The notes under the pieces: generated by a model | The model's database searches: none | What the model was told of the DNA's origin: nothing | The model's input: only the letters and a program-made list of their open reading frames with translations | Made by a program: the position numbers and the translations under genes | NCBI GenBank assembly: GCA_022495005.1 | Contig: JAGYXB010000051.1 | Coordinates: forward strand, 1,054,001-1,118,000 | Source of the DNA: Rhyacophila brunnea | Lineage: Eukaryota > Arthropoda > Insecta > Trichoptera > Rhyacophilidae | Length of the DNA: 64,000 bases | Reading direction: 5' to 3' | In this document: one piece after another, positions 20,983 to 31,786 of the stretch | How the letters are laid out: each line of letters begins with the position of its first letter | Numbering within the stretch: the stretch's first letter is position 1

Positions 20983-21919
20983 CAGTGGCGAAGGGTGGAA
21001 GTAGGCTGTTAAAATCCAACATAAATAGTGCACACTAAACTTTGTCAGTCAAACGTATTTGTGTTCATTGAACTAAGACTACAATTTGTAGATAGTGTTT
21101 GTTAGTTTTTTAAAAATCAATTAAACCCTGCCTAATCCAAGCAAAGTCAAAAAATATTCGTTTATCTATAAAATATCCAAAATTATGCCATTAAACCATA
21201 TATCATTTTGGATATTTTATAGATAGAAGAATATGTTTTATCAATTATGGTTTGGTTAAGCAAGGCTTAATGGCTTTTAAAAATCTAACCAACACCATCC
21301 GTAATTTATGTTAATTCCATGGCCCCCACATCCTAAAACGGGCCCCCAGGCTAGGAACTTTGGCGGGGCCCCCTACCTATCGCTAATGATAAAGGCAGTG
21401 TGACGCTCCACAGTAGCGTTTTCCAAATGGTGTACGCGGTAAAATTATGTGTATATTTTTAGTGTTTTTTTTTAATACTTACATCCATTTGAAATATGGA
21501 ATTGTCGAATATCGATACACAAATAAAAATTGTATCGTACAAACACATAATTTTATATAACATTATTGAAGGAAAATAGCGCTTTTTTACTATTAGAGAG
21601 AATTTGTGATGTGTATTTATATCACTTATCTGGTCGACTCGCCACGCCGGACCGCCATTCTAGAACCCTGCCAGCCCCCCTTTGTGGGGGGCCATGCTTA
21701 ATTCAATGAAAACAATAAAGTATGACTGAAAAAGTGTGCATTATTTTTGTCAGATCGCCCATAGGCCATAGCATACAAAAACTATTATGGTTTGGTTAGG
21801 CAGGGTTTATTGATTTTAACCTAACTTAACCAGCGCAATAAATAAGTACATATGACTGACCAAGTTTAGTTTGCATTATTTATGTCGAATCTTAACAGCC
21901 TCTCCACCTCTCACCACTG
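20983..21919. mobile_element. hAT family 8 element
   Basis: The left end CAGTGGCGAAGGGTGG is matched by the inverted right end CCACCTCTCACCACTG. Inverted similarity continues for about 55 bp (AGGCTGTTAA, ACATAAATA.TGCA.ACTAAAC). Flanks ctataaac and ctttcaac agree at 6 of 8. A family 3 hAT is nested inside. A related left half lies at 50009. Confidence 0.75.
21318..21696. mobile_element. hAT family 3 copy nested in family 8
   Basis: Ends CATGGCCCCCACATCC and TTTGTGGGGGGCCATG are inverted. Flanks gttaattc (21310-21317) and cttaattc (21697-21704) match at 7 of 8. This copy defines family 3 as an independent transposon, not just part of family 1. Confidence 0.82.
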
Positions 21920-22045
21920 CTTTCAACAGCAATGCTAGTTATCACGTTTAAAAAATGGTTCCCACTGAAAATATCCCATATTCACATTACACTCCCCAAA
22001 TATATACATTATATTATCTACATGATACCCAGCGATGTCCGTGGG

Positions 22046-22102
22046 CATGACCCCCACATCCTGAAGCGGGCCTCCAGGCCAGGATCCTTGTAGGGACCTT
22101 GG
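22046..22102. mobile_element. Very short hAT family 3 derivative
   Basis: CATGACCCCCACATCCTGAA followed by family 3 text ends about 57 bp later at ...GACCTTG. Flanks tccgtggg and gccgtggg differ at one base. It is either a minimal deletion derivative or a truncated copy. Confidence 0.4.
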
Positions 22103-22118
22103 CCGTGGGTGTAGGCAG

Positions 22119-23230
22119 TAGGGATTGCAATACCGAATGAATATATCAATACCGGTATTTCTTATTGAATACCGGTATTCATCAAAACATATTGTAGAAA
22201 AAAAAATAAGTATTTATCAATAAATATAACTATTAAAATCTATTTACAACACTAATTATAGCAACCTAAGGTAGAGGTGAATTTAATATAAGGCGGTCAA
22301 TAACACCAACATAATAAAATATAATACACCCACGGTGGCCGCGCGGCTTGAGCGTTGGACTTTCACGCCGTGGGTCTCAGGTTCGAATCCTGGGTTATCA
22401 ATTTGTGTGTGAGTCAGGGTATGGACCTAATAGGTTGAGCAAGTGGCTGATATCCATTTCTCGTAAAAAACAAAATCTGTTAATACAAACCTCTACTCTG
22501 TGGAGGCCCATATTATTATGATCCTATTAGGATCGGAAATGGTCGGGAAAAAAAAATTATCCGTTAGAATTTGCTTTATATGGCTACCCATTGGCCGATA
22601 TAAATAGTCAGTTTTATCAGTTATTTTTATTAAATTTTATTGTATATAATCTTTTAGTTAAAACTATTATTTTTGAGCACAAAAACTACACAAAACCGTC
22701 TTACTGAGTCTACCTACATTTATTTTATTATGTTGACTTTTATAAAATAAATATGTACTTATAGATCATAATTTATTTATTTATAGATACTAATTTTTAT
22801 AAATACTCTAAACTAAAGTTTAGTTTAAGACTAAAGTCCGGGTACAGGAAAATCTCTCTCTAATTCAATGTTTGTTGGATGTACTACCAACGTTGGATCA
22901 ATAGTAATTATTGAATAATTGGAAATATTTGTCAAGAATGTTTTCTTTTTCAAAATATGTTAATTCATATATTTGAGGGATTTTGTTTTAGTATTATATT
23001 ACTTTTTAAGTCAATATATTTGCATAGCAGCATAAAACTTATACTTACACTAAATTTAATATACAATAAAGTAGAGATAGTAGTAATGATAAAATAACAT
23101 TAAATTCATTTTCGAAAAACATAAACGTGTATGCTTTCTTAATACAGGTATTTTGTATTTTTGAAACCGGTATTTCGGTATCGATAAATAATTGAATAGC
23201 GGTTTTGAAATAACGGTATTTCAATCCCTA
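22119..23230. mobile_element. hAT family 9 (ATACCGGTATT-rich), TSD gtaggcag
   Basis: Left end TAGGGATTGCAATACCG; right end CGGTATTTCAATCCCTA. The octamer gtaggcag is perfect at 22111-22118 and 23231-23238. AATACCGGTATT motifs fill both subterminal regions. A SINE lies inside; no transposase is seen. Confidence 0.85.
22321..22555 (+). repeat. tRNA-derived SINE, most complete head
   Basis: The head contains an A-box-like TGGCCGCGCGGCTTGAGCG and a B box GGTTCGAATCC (22380-22390), the internal RNA polymerase III promoter of tRNA genes. A non-tRNA body follows (AGGTTGAGCAAGTGGCTGA, CTCTGTGGAGGCCCAT) and ends near GATCGGAAATGGTCGG. Related copies lie at 29350, 47384 and 59575 (all minus), with tails at 35220 and 62545. 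Confidence 0.85.
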
Positions 23231-23566
23231 GTAGGCAGGTCATGCATGTTGCATAAGCGCAGCACATTATAAAGGACGGTGAATGAAGGAACGAATAGAA
23301 ATATTTTGAGAACAGTGGCAGTTTTCGGTGGTAGGCAGCTGTCACTTCGACATCTTAGTTTAAAAAATAATCGAAGCATAAAAAATCCGAACATAACTAT
23401 TAGTGTATTGTAACACATACCTATTGAAATGGCAGTTTATAGCCGACAAAAATTTCTCAACAGTACCTACCTCCAAATCTATCAGCGCCACAAACCTCCA
23501 TGTACCTAAAACCACCAATGTTTTAGAGTAGGTTTCATGGAAATACTCTAAATTCTCAGTGGATGG
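23231..23566 (+). repeat. Dispersed repeat Q, copy 2
   Basis: Homologous to 12403-12652 in the same order and orientation. The open frames across it on the minus strand show no family motif and are taken as chance. Confidence 0.55.
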
Positions 23567-24429
23567 CGTGTATAAGAATTTAAAGATTTTTTGGGTATTT
23601 GTCAGTTTTAAGATAGATATAAATATAGGTACTGTTACATTCCTAAATGGTCTCCATTTGGGGATGTCTCTGTGAATCTGGAGAGGCCCAAATCGATACC
23701 AAATCGACAAATAGTAAGGGTTGATTGCGAAAATAATTAAATAATGTTGAATATTTGACCGGCAACATTGTCTGAATGCCGTTACAAAAAATGCGAACAG
23801 CAACGCCGCATTTGTACCGCTCGTAAGCGGCCGTTTGTTTTAGCGCGAGAGAAACATTTTTGACAGCAACGCAGTAAGCAGTGTTAACCTCGCTATCCGC
23901 CAAAATTAAATTGAAAAGAATTTGTATAAAAATGTAAACATTTAGAATATATTAACGTAAATATACCTTGCCGTTTCCACCACAATTCCGGTGTGTCATT
24001 TGTCCATCTCCACGTCCTGAATCCAGACGAAAATCTCTACAACGAAGCAAAGTGACAGCGTGTTTTCACTTTCGAAAATGGAGGGAAATGACAGTACCTA
24101 TACAAAAATAAATAGGTAAAAACAAATTATCTGAAACAAAAATTGAAAGAGGGCAGCATTCAAACTCAGCTGAAGGGCAGCACTTTGCTTAGTGACTTCA
24201 TTGGTGACAAACCTTTTATGCTTGATAGATTGATTTTCCCCAAAAAAATCTGTAGAATTATTGTAGTCGAGATCATTTTTTTTCCATTTCTTTCCAAATA
24301 TTTATTCTCATTTAAGCAGTTTTCTCTCAAAAATATATATTTAGTCCAGAATACTTACAGGTCAAATGCTTTTTTGAAGTTATACATCTTTTGGCGCGTT
24401 TGGGAAATCACATAATTTATTTTTTTACA
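23567..24429. other. Non-coding stretch
   Basis: No gene is recognised. The overlapping minus-strand frames at 23360-23903 and a plus-strand frame at 24143-24415 have no supporting motif. Confidence 0.35.
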
Positions 24430-24530
24430 CGAAAAGAAACACACTCGATTGGATTCGAACCACCGAACATCGGTTATTAGCTGAACGCACTCCCTTCACG
24501 CCACAGTATGATACTGCAATCGTGACGATT
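24430..24530 (-). repeat. Second tRNA-derived SINE head
   Basis: On the minus strand an A-box-like TGTGGCGTGAAGGGAGTGCG precedes the B box GGTTCGAATCC (24451-24461), 30-odd bp apart, as in tRNA promoters. The body differs from the SINE at 22321. It is not a functional tRNA: no acceptor-stem pairing is visible. Confidence 0.55.
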
Positions 24531-24539
24531 ATACAGTAT

Positions 24540-25590
24540 ATTATAGTTTAGAATTGTTCCGTTGCCTAGGCAGTGAATTTATTATTGTCAGCCATTTGCA
24601 ATTCCTTACGTAAACAATAAACGTCAAGAGTGACAGTTGGTACTTTACATTACAAAAAAAGCCCTGCTGTGGCAGTTATTTTTGTAATATATTTTTATGC
24701 CACACACCAGCCACCTAGCCAACAACAAAATGTCAAATCAATCAATCATCCTTCTCAGTTTTTGATGACAGTGTTGAAGATAAGTATCAAGTGCCGAATT
24801 TAGTTGATTCTGAATCTAAATGGAAGTATTTATTGATCACAATAGTTATTTTTTTCAATAATTGATTATTAGTCTAATAAATCGATTTTATTTAAATGTT
24901 GTTTAGGCATGCTTGGCTCTCAAAGGTTGCAGTACCTGTGACTAACTAAATTATTTATTTATTTGTGGAATCTTCACTGCTTCTGTGAATATTGTAGCCA
25001 TTATGAGTTCTCCCCATGAACATCATGAACAATGTTAAAAGGTCACAAAAAACCCTGGAGAAAGAAATAAATAAACTAATATGTACATATGAAAACATGG
25101 ATAAAAGATATTTGAAAAAGAGTTTCTCAAAAAGGAAACATAATAAGAGCAAAGATATGACGTATTTATCTCGCTAAGATAAAACAAGAGTCTTCTGCAT
25201 TTCGGATTGAGCTGGAGATGAGATTGTCTGAAAAATGCACGCGCCTGCATAATATTGATGATTATTATCATTTTTTATATTATGATCAGGGATTATTGGA
25301 TTTCTACTTTTGAGTAAGCCAAACCCAAACATGCCTATAATTTTCATTGTCAATTATCTTATCATAATACCTGACTTAATTTTTTTAATATAATTGTATT
25401 AGTAAAGTTTAAGAATATATTATTATCTGCTAAATGAATAAAAAAAATAAGAAACATCTTAAACACAATATTTGATTTATTTACCCATAAACTTTAGAGT
25501 CCCATCATCTCATTTCAACATATTTGTTGTTGAGGCTGGTTTGGCTCTTTACCACTCAATTATAAACCGCAAACACAAAAATATATCTTT
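24540..25590. other. Non-coding AT-rich stretch
   Basis: No coding motif or repeat ends recognised. Confidence 0.35.
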
Positions 25591-25690
25591 TCTATTAACC
25601 TTTTCGTCGCGCCAATGCGCGAGTGGAGAACTACAAGGTTCTAAGTGTTTGTCCTTGGAGAAACAAAAGTAACAATGAGGTAGCTTAGAA

Positions 25691-26130
25691 CAGTGTTGCC
25701 AAGTCAAAATTTTTAATTTCAGTAAAATGTGTAAAAAAAATTCAGTAGATTCGACAAAATATCAGTAGATTTCTGTTTTAGGAAAAAAATTTTGCCGCGG
25801 GCCGCAGGTTCCCAATTTTTCATAGTCGGCTTGTTTTTTTTAGAAAAAATATTTCGTCGCGGGCCGCAGGTTCCCAGATTTTCATAGTCGGCTTGTTTTT
25901 TTTAGGAAAAATATTTCGCCGCGGGCCGCAGGTTCCCTATTTTTCATGGTCGGCTCGTTTTTTTAGGAGAAAAAATTTCGCCGCGGGCCGCAGATTCCCA
26001 AGTTTTCAAAAATGGCTAGTTTTTTCCCGGCTGGTGGGAATTTTGTGAAATGAAGAAATATCAGTAGATTCAGTATATTGCCAAAAATATCAGTAGATCT
26101 ACTGAAATTTCAGTAGACATGGCAATGCTG
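25691..26130. mobile_element. hAT family 10 element, TSD gcttagaa
   Basis: Left end CAGTGTTGCCAAGTC; inverted right end ACATGGCAATGCTG. The octamer gcttagaa is perfect at 25683-25690 and 26131-26138. TTTCAGTAGAT-type motifs fill the flanks of the interior and a tandem array fills the centre. No coding sequence. Confidence 0.9.
25780..26025. repeat. Tandem array, four units of about 62 bp
   Basis: The core CGCGGGCCGCAGGTTCCCA recurs at about 25796, 25857, 25919 and 25981, each followed by TTTTCATAGTCGGCT-like text and a T-run. It lies entirely inside the hAT at 25691-26130. Confidence 0.85.
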
Positions 26131-27170
26131 GCTTAGAATACTACTTCTTTGTTGGGTTTGTTTTTTCAAGGACGAACACTTAGAACCTTGTAGTATTAGG
26201 CTCACAAATGGTCGCCCCAATGTATATCATTTGTCGGCGGCGTGATTTTTACAAATCATAAATCTTATCATAACTCGTTAAAAACTGTCATTAAAAATCC
26301 GAGAAGCGGTTAAACCGATAAATATACATTCCTAATAATTTTACGACATCTAAAAATAAACAAATACAACTTAAATGAGGCGATAGAGCTTGAACAAACA
26401 CGTCCCATAGTAAAAAAAACCATGCATAGGTACTGTCGTACTTCAAGTGGCATGGACACTTGCGCCGATGACAGTTTATTAGGGCTATTTTACAGAGCAC
26501 ATAAAAAATATTACGAAATCACTTTATTTATTATTGAGGGGTTATTTCAAAACACTTGACATAAAATTTTATCGGACAAGAATTTAAAATTTAATAGTTT
26601 CATGGTAATCGTAAAAACAGGGCTGAGGGCACAAAGCTACATCACATTCTCGACACATAATATTTGTCATTTTTCTTTTTGTATTTTTAATGGTAGATTG
26701 GGAACATACCCGACACCGCCTAAATGCTTTGACTTTTTTCTCAGTTGCGGGAACTTGACGTCGCAAATGTTTTAAAAGTTCTGTTTTTAACATTCTTTTT
26801 GGATTATTACTGGAAGGTATATTTAATGATGTTGAAGGTTTTGAGGCACTACCATATTTTTCTATTAATTGACGAATTACTTTAATCTGAAAATCGGCCA
26901 AAGAAGTTTTTTTACCGGTTATGACTGTGTAAATAATACTTGCATTTAATAAAAATAAATCAATGATGTGGAAACCAACTTTTTTGTACCACTTAATTGT
27001 TTTTCGCATGCACGACAGACTACTCAACATCATGTCAACTTTATCGACAGAGCCCATGTTTTTGTTGTAATCGACAACGCACTTCGGTTTTATAATGGGT
27101 AGTCCCGTGGCTCTATTGGTTTTATGTGTGGGCACCATTGAGTCGTCGTGCATGGTAGTTATCATATGTA

Positions 27171-27378
27171 CCTCCCTTTTGTCATGCCATTTCAACACAA
27201 GCAAAGGGTGTCGGTTTAAAGATTTTATTTCACCCTTTTTTAATTTTTGAATTTTCGGCATTTGCTTCCATGTACCTCCCTTTTGTCATGCCATTTCAAC
27301 ACAAGCAAAGGGTGTCGGTTTAAAGATTTTATTTCACCCTTTTTTAATTTTTGAATTTTCGGCATTTGCTTCCGATTG
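27171..27378. repeat. 104-bp direct tandem duplication in the transposase
   Basis: CCTCCCTTTTGTCATGCC starts at 27171 and again at 27275, and the copies look identical to GGCATTTGCTTCC. Since 104 is not divisible by three, it shifts the reading frame. Confidence 0.9.
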
Positions 27379-28219
27379 CTGCGAACTGTCCCGCAGGCAT
27401 TTGTTTTTTGTTTAAACAAATGTTCAAATAATTCTGGGCTGCTGTACCAATTGTCGCAAAAAAGTTTATGGCCTTTACCAAAATAGTCCCTCATCAATGT
27501 GGTCACAACAGCCCCAGCACACCCAACTTTTCACTATCGGTAATTTCCGTTCCGTCGCCACAATAAATTATAAAATCTAAAATATATCCAGTTTCAACAT
27601 CACAAATCACAAATAACTTAATCCCAAACCTATGTCTTTTTGAAGGTATAAACTGCTTAAATATAAGTCGTCCTTTAAATACTATAATACTTTCATCTAT
27701 ACAGAGGTTTTCATTCGGCAACATCGAGTCTTTGAACAAATTTCTGCAGTGGTCGAGAAGTGTTCTAATTTTGTAAAGTCTATCACCGGCAGGGGTTTCA
27801 CTGTCAGAGTAGTGAAGCATTTGCAAAATTAGCTCATAACGATCTCTGACCATCGTTTGGCTAAAATTTTTGCATTTAACAAAGGGTCGGTACTCCAGTG
27901 TTCCTCTATTGTAAGACGGCGGTTTCTCGTCATCAATAGGGTAACAGCGTAAAATATGTACAATTCGCTTATGGAAGTATCATACCAGTTATGAATTCGC
28001 GCGTTAGGTGTGTGGACTTGTGTGTTGGTCAGATGATCGTGATAGCCGTTGGTAAAGTTCACTATTTTACCCATTATGTCTTCATTTAAAAAGTGTGTGA
28101 AAAACTCCATTTCACTTGAATTCTCATTCAAGCCTACACTTGGATTAACACCAGTGTTAAAACTGTCAAAGTCATACACAATTGGCACAAATGGTCCTGC
28201 GGTCCACGGTTGACGTAGA

Positions 28220-28363
28220 GCCTCTGGTGCTTCATGTCCAGAGGTGGAAATGGAAGCCTCTGGTGCTTCATGTCCAGAGGTGGAAATGGAAGCCTCTGGT
28301 GCTTCATGTCCAGAGGTGGAAGTGGAAGCCTCTGGTGCTTCATGTCCAGAGGTGGAAGTGGAA
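28220..28363. repeat. 36-bp minisatellite, four units, in the transposase N-terminus
   Basis: GCCTCTGGTGCTTCATGTCC begins at 28220, 28256, 28292 and 28328. On the coding (minus) strand each unit gives the 12-residue GHEAPEA(S)(T/I)STS repeat. Frames on the plus strand here are by-products. Confidence 0.9.
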
Positions 28364-29043
28364 GCCTCTCCCACATTATGGTCAACATCAGAAGGGTCGT
28401 CAATATTGTGTGGTTCTGCCAGCCCTGTTTCTCCTTCATCATCAGTTTCCATTTCATAATAGGAATCCAAGTATTCAATGGATTCTTGGGCTTCCTCATC
28501 GGATACACTATCACGTGCAGACATTTTGATCGCAATGTACAAAAATTAACTTTAAATATTTCACTACACAATGTACCTACACGAACTTATTGTCACTATT
28601 ACAAATGTATATAAAAATATATATGAAGAATCTGTGAACTCGAAATTATATTATTGAAATTTAAAATACTACTTAATCACATTTTACACTAATTTCAATG
28701 GGTAAAATGCATAAAATCTCCAATATTATGATTAAAATAATTACACTTAATCACAGAATCGCGTATTCAGTCATTTTATAAAAGCCGAAACTGAATGGTA
28801 TCGATAACCGTACGAAACCAGACACACACTGTTGAAATACTATCACCGCACTATCCAAACAAAGCCGAAGTCGGAAATGACATCACGCGCCTGCGCATAT
28901 TGCGCAACCAACTAGCGGAGATATTTGAATCGACAAAACTGATTATTTGTATTTTGAAGGAAGTTGATACGGGTTCGGGTCATTGCTATATTACGAACTG
29001 TTTCATAATGTTTGGATGACAGAAATCAACAGATCGCGAATGA

Positions 29044-29168
29044 AGAACTACAAGGTTCTATGTGTTTGTCCTTGATGAAACAAAAGTAACAATGTGGCAG
29101 CTTAGAATACTACTTCATGTTGGTTTTGTTTTCTCAAGGACGAATACTTAGAACCTTGTAGTATTAGG
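29044..29168. repeat. Subterminal palindrome of the piggyBac, right
   Basis: It opens GAACTACAAGGTTCTATGTG and closes with the inverse CTTAGAACCTTGTAGT; similarity of the arms runs to GTCCTTG and AAACAAAA. Total 125 bp. It is about 180 bp from the right TTAA. Confidence 0.8.
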
Positions 29169-29349
29169 CTCGCGAGATGTCAGTAGAATAATAATGAAGC
29201 AAGTTCGTAAAACAAATTTCGTCTCTGTTGCTTACCAAATAACGAAAATACAGCAGTAGAAACTTACTGTCACCTCTAGGCGACGCTCGCGGCTCACGTA
29301 TACGGCGATCACCGGCATCTCTACATGACGCGCGCGAGGAATAGGTTAA

Positions 29350-29580
29350 CCATGTCCCATCCTGATAAGATCATATTATGAGCCTCCCACAGAGTGAAGG
29401 TTTGTACACATTAATAACAAATTTTTGTTTTTTACGAGAAATTAATGTTGGCCACTTGTTCAACCTATTAGGTCCATACTTAAGACGCCAAACACAGATT
29501 GAAAAACAATGTTTGTGTTTACCAGACCCAGGATTCGAACCAGGGACCCACGAGTTGACGCGTATCTCACTGAACTGAAA
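29350..29580 (-). repeat. tRNA-derived SINE copy
   Basis: The minus-strand B box lies at 29531-29541 (GGATTCGAACC on the plus strand); the body matches the SINE at 22321 (CCACTTGTTCAACCTATTAG, GAGCCTCCCACAGAG). The A-box part is degraded. The piggyBac right end lies directly against its tail. Confidence 0.7.
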
Positions 29581-31786
29581 AAAAATATTTTGATACTGAG
29601 AAACAGCATTAGGGATTTCGTATTATATATTTTTTGACAAGGATCGGTTTGTAAAGGATTGACTGTAATGTGGGGAGAGCAGGTGGAAAGATTGAGAGGA
29701 AACATCGGGCAGGAAAATAAAAGGCCAATTTACCTGTAAAAAAAAATATTTATTAGGTAAGTATCTGTCTTATTTTTTTTTTCATTACCTCTGTGTGGAG
29801 AGGCTACCATTACAAAATGAAAAATTACAAAAGAAGATTGCACATATTAAACTACAATTAACTTGTTAACATAGAGGATTTAATAATTTAACTGCGCCAA
29901 TGACAAAACATTTATTTTTATTGATAATTTTATCTCAATTTATTAACTCACATCAAAAACAAAAGAAATTATTGGTGTATTCTGGTGTAGTGTAAAAGTT
30001 TGTGCAACACTTATCAAAAAACTAAACAAGAATGTAGTTAAATATATAAAGTCTGTTTATGTCTGTATTGTTGGGCAACTAAATGAAGAACATTTATGAT
30101 ATGTTATGCGATTGATGAACCTATTTGACATGCGTAATAATAAAATGGATAATGATTCCGCCCCCTATGTTATCATTATTGATACAATCCTCCCGGAAAA
30201 GTACTAGTTATAAACTAAGATTTTAATCTAGTTTTTTTTTATTGGGTTCGAATTATTGTATAAAAGCCATAAATGTCACGATGGAAAAAATAATTAATAC
30301 CGAGAGAAATGAATCAAAGTCATTCTTAATGTCGATCACACTGAGAACTCCAACAGATTCAATCCTAAGTGGTAAATAAAAATAATGCCGTGACAAATTC
30401 AAAATAAACTATATCCACGGATGGATCCTAAATTAATAAACATTTTTTTTACACTTCTCATGGGATTTGTATATACATAGATTTAACAATATAGAAATCT
30501 GTTTGAAAATTTATACATCAACAAGTCGGTGGAATAACTATTCAGGGTAGTTTAATTTACATCAGTCCCTATTAATACTAACAACTAAATATTGGTCCCG
30601 TAGCATCGTAATAAGATTAATTTACAATTATATTAAATTAAATATGTAGTTGTAAGTACCAACCCTTCTTATATCCTAAAAAAATGGTTGTAAACCAGTG
30701 TTCCTCAACAATCCGTCGGAGATCTAAATTTATATGCCGGTGATATATTTTTAATTTTATAGGAAAAATGTAAAACAGAATGATCAATGGTGTTATATTA
30801 TCCACCGAAAGTAGAACACCAAAAAACAAGTCATATATAAAACTTATATGACACCGACATACACAACAGTGGTTCCAGTTTCCGCTGTTCTAGCCGTAGA
30901 TAAATAAATCAAACAGTAATTATTACTGGTTTCGTATTCTTAAAAAAAATAAGATTATTCAAATTATTACGAAAGGCAAATGTATTATCACTATCACAAG
31001 GAGGCTTATCTCCCATAGCATTTGAGATGACTAATAATTTTGGAGGCAAATCTTGTAAGCATTTATTAACGAGTTAAATTTTAAATGACAAATCTGTCGA
31101 TGACCATAAAGAATCGAGCAAGTGTCGACTATAAATATATTTATTAAAATCATAAGCATAAACTAGTTTGTGTTATCCTAAAAGTGAAAAATATTAACTG
31201 ATTTTGACATCTAAAGCCGAAAGCAAATAATTATATTACAACTAAACACTAAACGAAAATATTTAATAAGTTAGCACCTGAAAATAAATAAGGGTAACTG
31301 TACAAGGCATAATAATTTTCCTGAGAAAAATCAGTTCTTACAACTTTATAACGGAAATAAATTAAAAAAAAAACTTTTACTAAAGATAATGTTGTACGTT
31401 TTTTTTTTCAATATCGAACTACAAGGCGCAATTTAATACTTTTGTCCAAGCCGTAAAAAAAATTTACATGTATCAAATTTTAACAACATATTTAGTGTGT
31501 TACCCTGCATTAAAAACAAAATATAATATGTAATGAAAGGAGTAATCCATGTAACAGTCAACAATAGATAGAACAAGCTCAATTCAGGTGATAACCCAGT
31601 CATATTATAAAACTTATGTTGGGAGTTTCCGAACATTCCTCGGTGCTAAATTTTCCATACCGTCGTTAACAACATGAAGAGCACCTTGGAAAAGTCTTCC
31701 ACTCTCGACAATCGTCCACAACACGGCCGAATTATCAATCAGACGAGCGTCTGAGGGTTGACTTGACAGACGGATGCGCCTTCATT
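29581..31786. other. 3' flank of the MDM2-like gene
   Basis: No coding exon recognised. On the minus strand an AATAAA (31140-31145) lies about 640 nt after the MDM2-like stop and could end that transcript, but it is unsupported. A hAT-like CCAGTGTTCCTCAAC occurs at about 30691 with no partner end. Confidence 0.35.

Larger units (their letters stand above)
25629..26200. repeat. Subterminal palindrome of the piggyBac, left, split by a hAT
   Basis: GAACTACAAGGTTCTAAGTG and TTGTCCTTGGAGAAACAAA run to 25690; the sequence resumes after 26130 with TTTTTTCAAGGACGAACACT and ends AGAACCTTGTAGT. The halves are inverse copies. The intact version lies at 29044-29168. Confidence 0.75.
26584..28524 (-). 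pseudogene. piggyBac transposase, recently disabled
   Basis: Read on the minus strand from a likely start at 28524, the N-terminal part is acidic and carries a 12-residue repeat. The DDE catalytic core follows: first Asp in LCIDESIIVFKGRL (about 27712), second in LFCDNWYSSPEL (about 27455), third in YNKNMGSVDKVDMM (about 27050). A C-terminal Cys-rich zinc domain (CRVC...CRECDVALCPQPC) ends at 26584. The enzyme cuts and pastes DNA at TTAA. Three lesions break the frame: one indel near 27850, one near 27520, and a 104-bp tandem duplication at 27171-27378. Otherwise the sequence is very well kept, so inactivation looks recent. Assembly errors could mimic some lesions. Confidence 0.88.
25595..29349 (-). 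mobile_element. piggyBac transposon with TTAA borders
   Basis: Inverted ends TTAACCTTTTCGTCGCGC (25595) and, inverted, GCGCGAGGAATAGGTTAA (ending 29349) carry the TTAA target used by piggyBac. Between them lie a minus-strand transposase (26584-28524), a 440-bp hAT insertion and a palindromic repeat near each end. The right border abuts a SINE tail. Apart from the hAT insertion the element is about 3.3 kb, a little longer than typical piggyBacs. Confidence 0.85.

Noticed and set aside
22327..22400. Candidate tRNA genes at SINE heads (also 24451, 29531, 47560, 59661)
   Set aside because: A and B boxes are present, but acceptor and anticodon stems do not pair and each head continues into a shared non-tRNA body, so these are SINEs.
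23360..23903. Two overlapping minus-strand frames of 147 and 86 codons
   Set aside because: They cross the dispersed repeat Q and show no conserved motif; probably chance.
25780..26025. Repeat-spacer pattern resembling a CRISPR array
   Set aside because: Units are adjacent tandem repeats of about 62 bp without unique spacers, inside a hAT element of a eukaryote.
28182..28614. Plus-strand open frames with repeated peptides (HVQRWKWKPLVL-type)
   Set aside because: They are antisense by-products of the 36-bp minisatellite in the piggyBac transposase N-terminus.
30691..30900. Possible hAT element starting CCAGTGTTCCTCAAC
   Set aside because: No inverted right end or duplicated octamer could be found.
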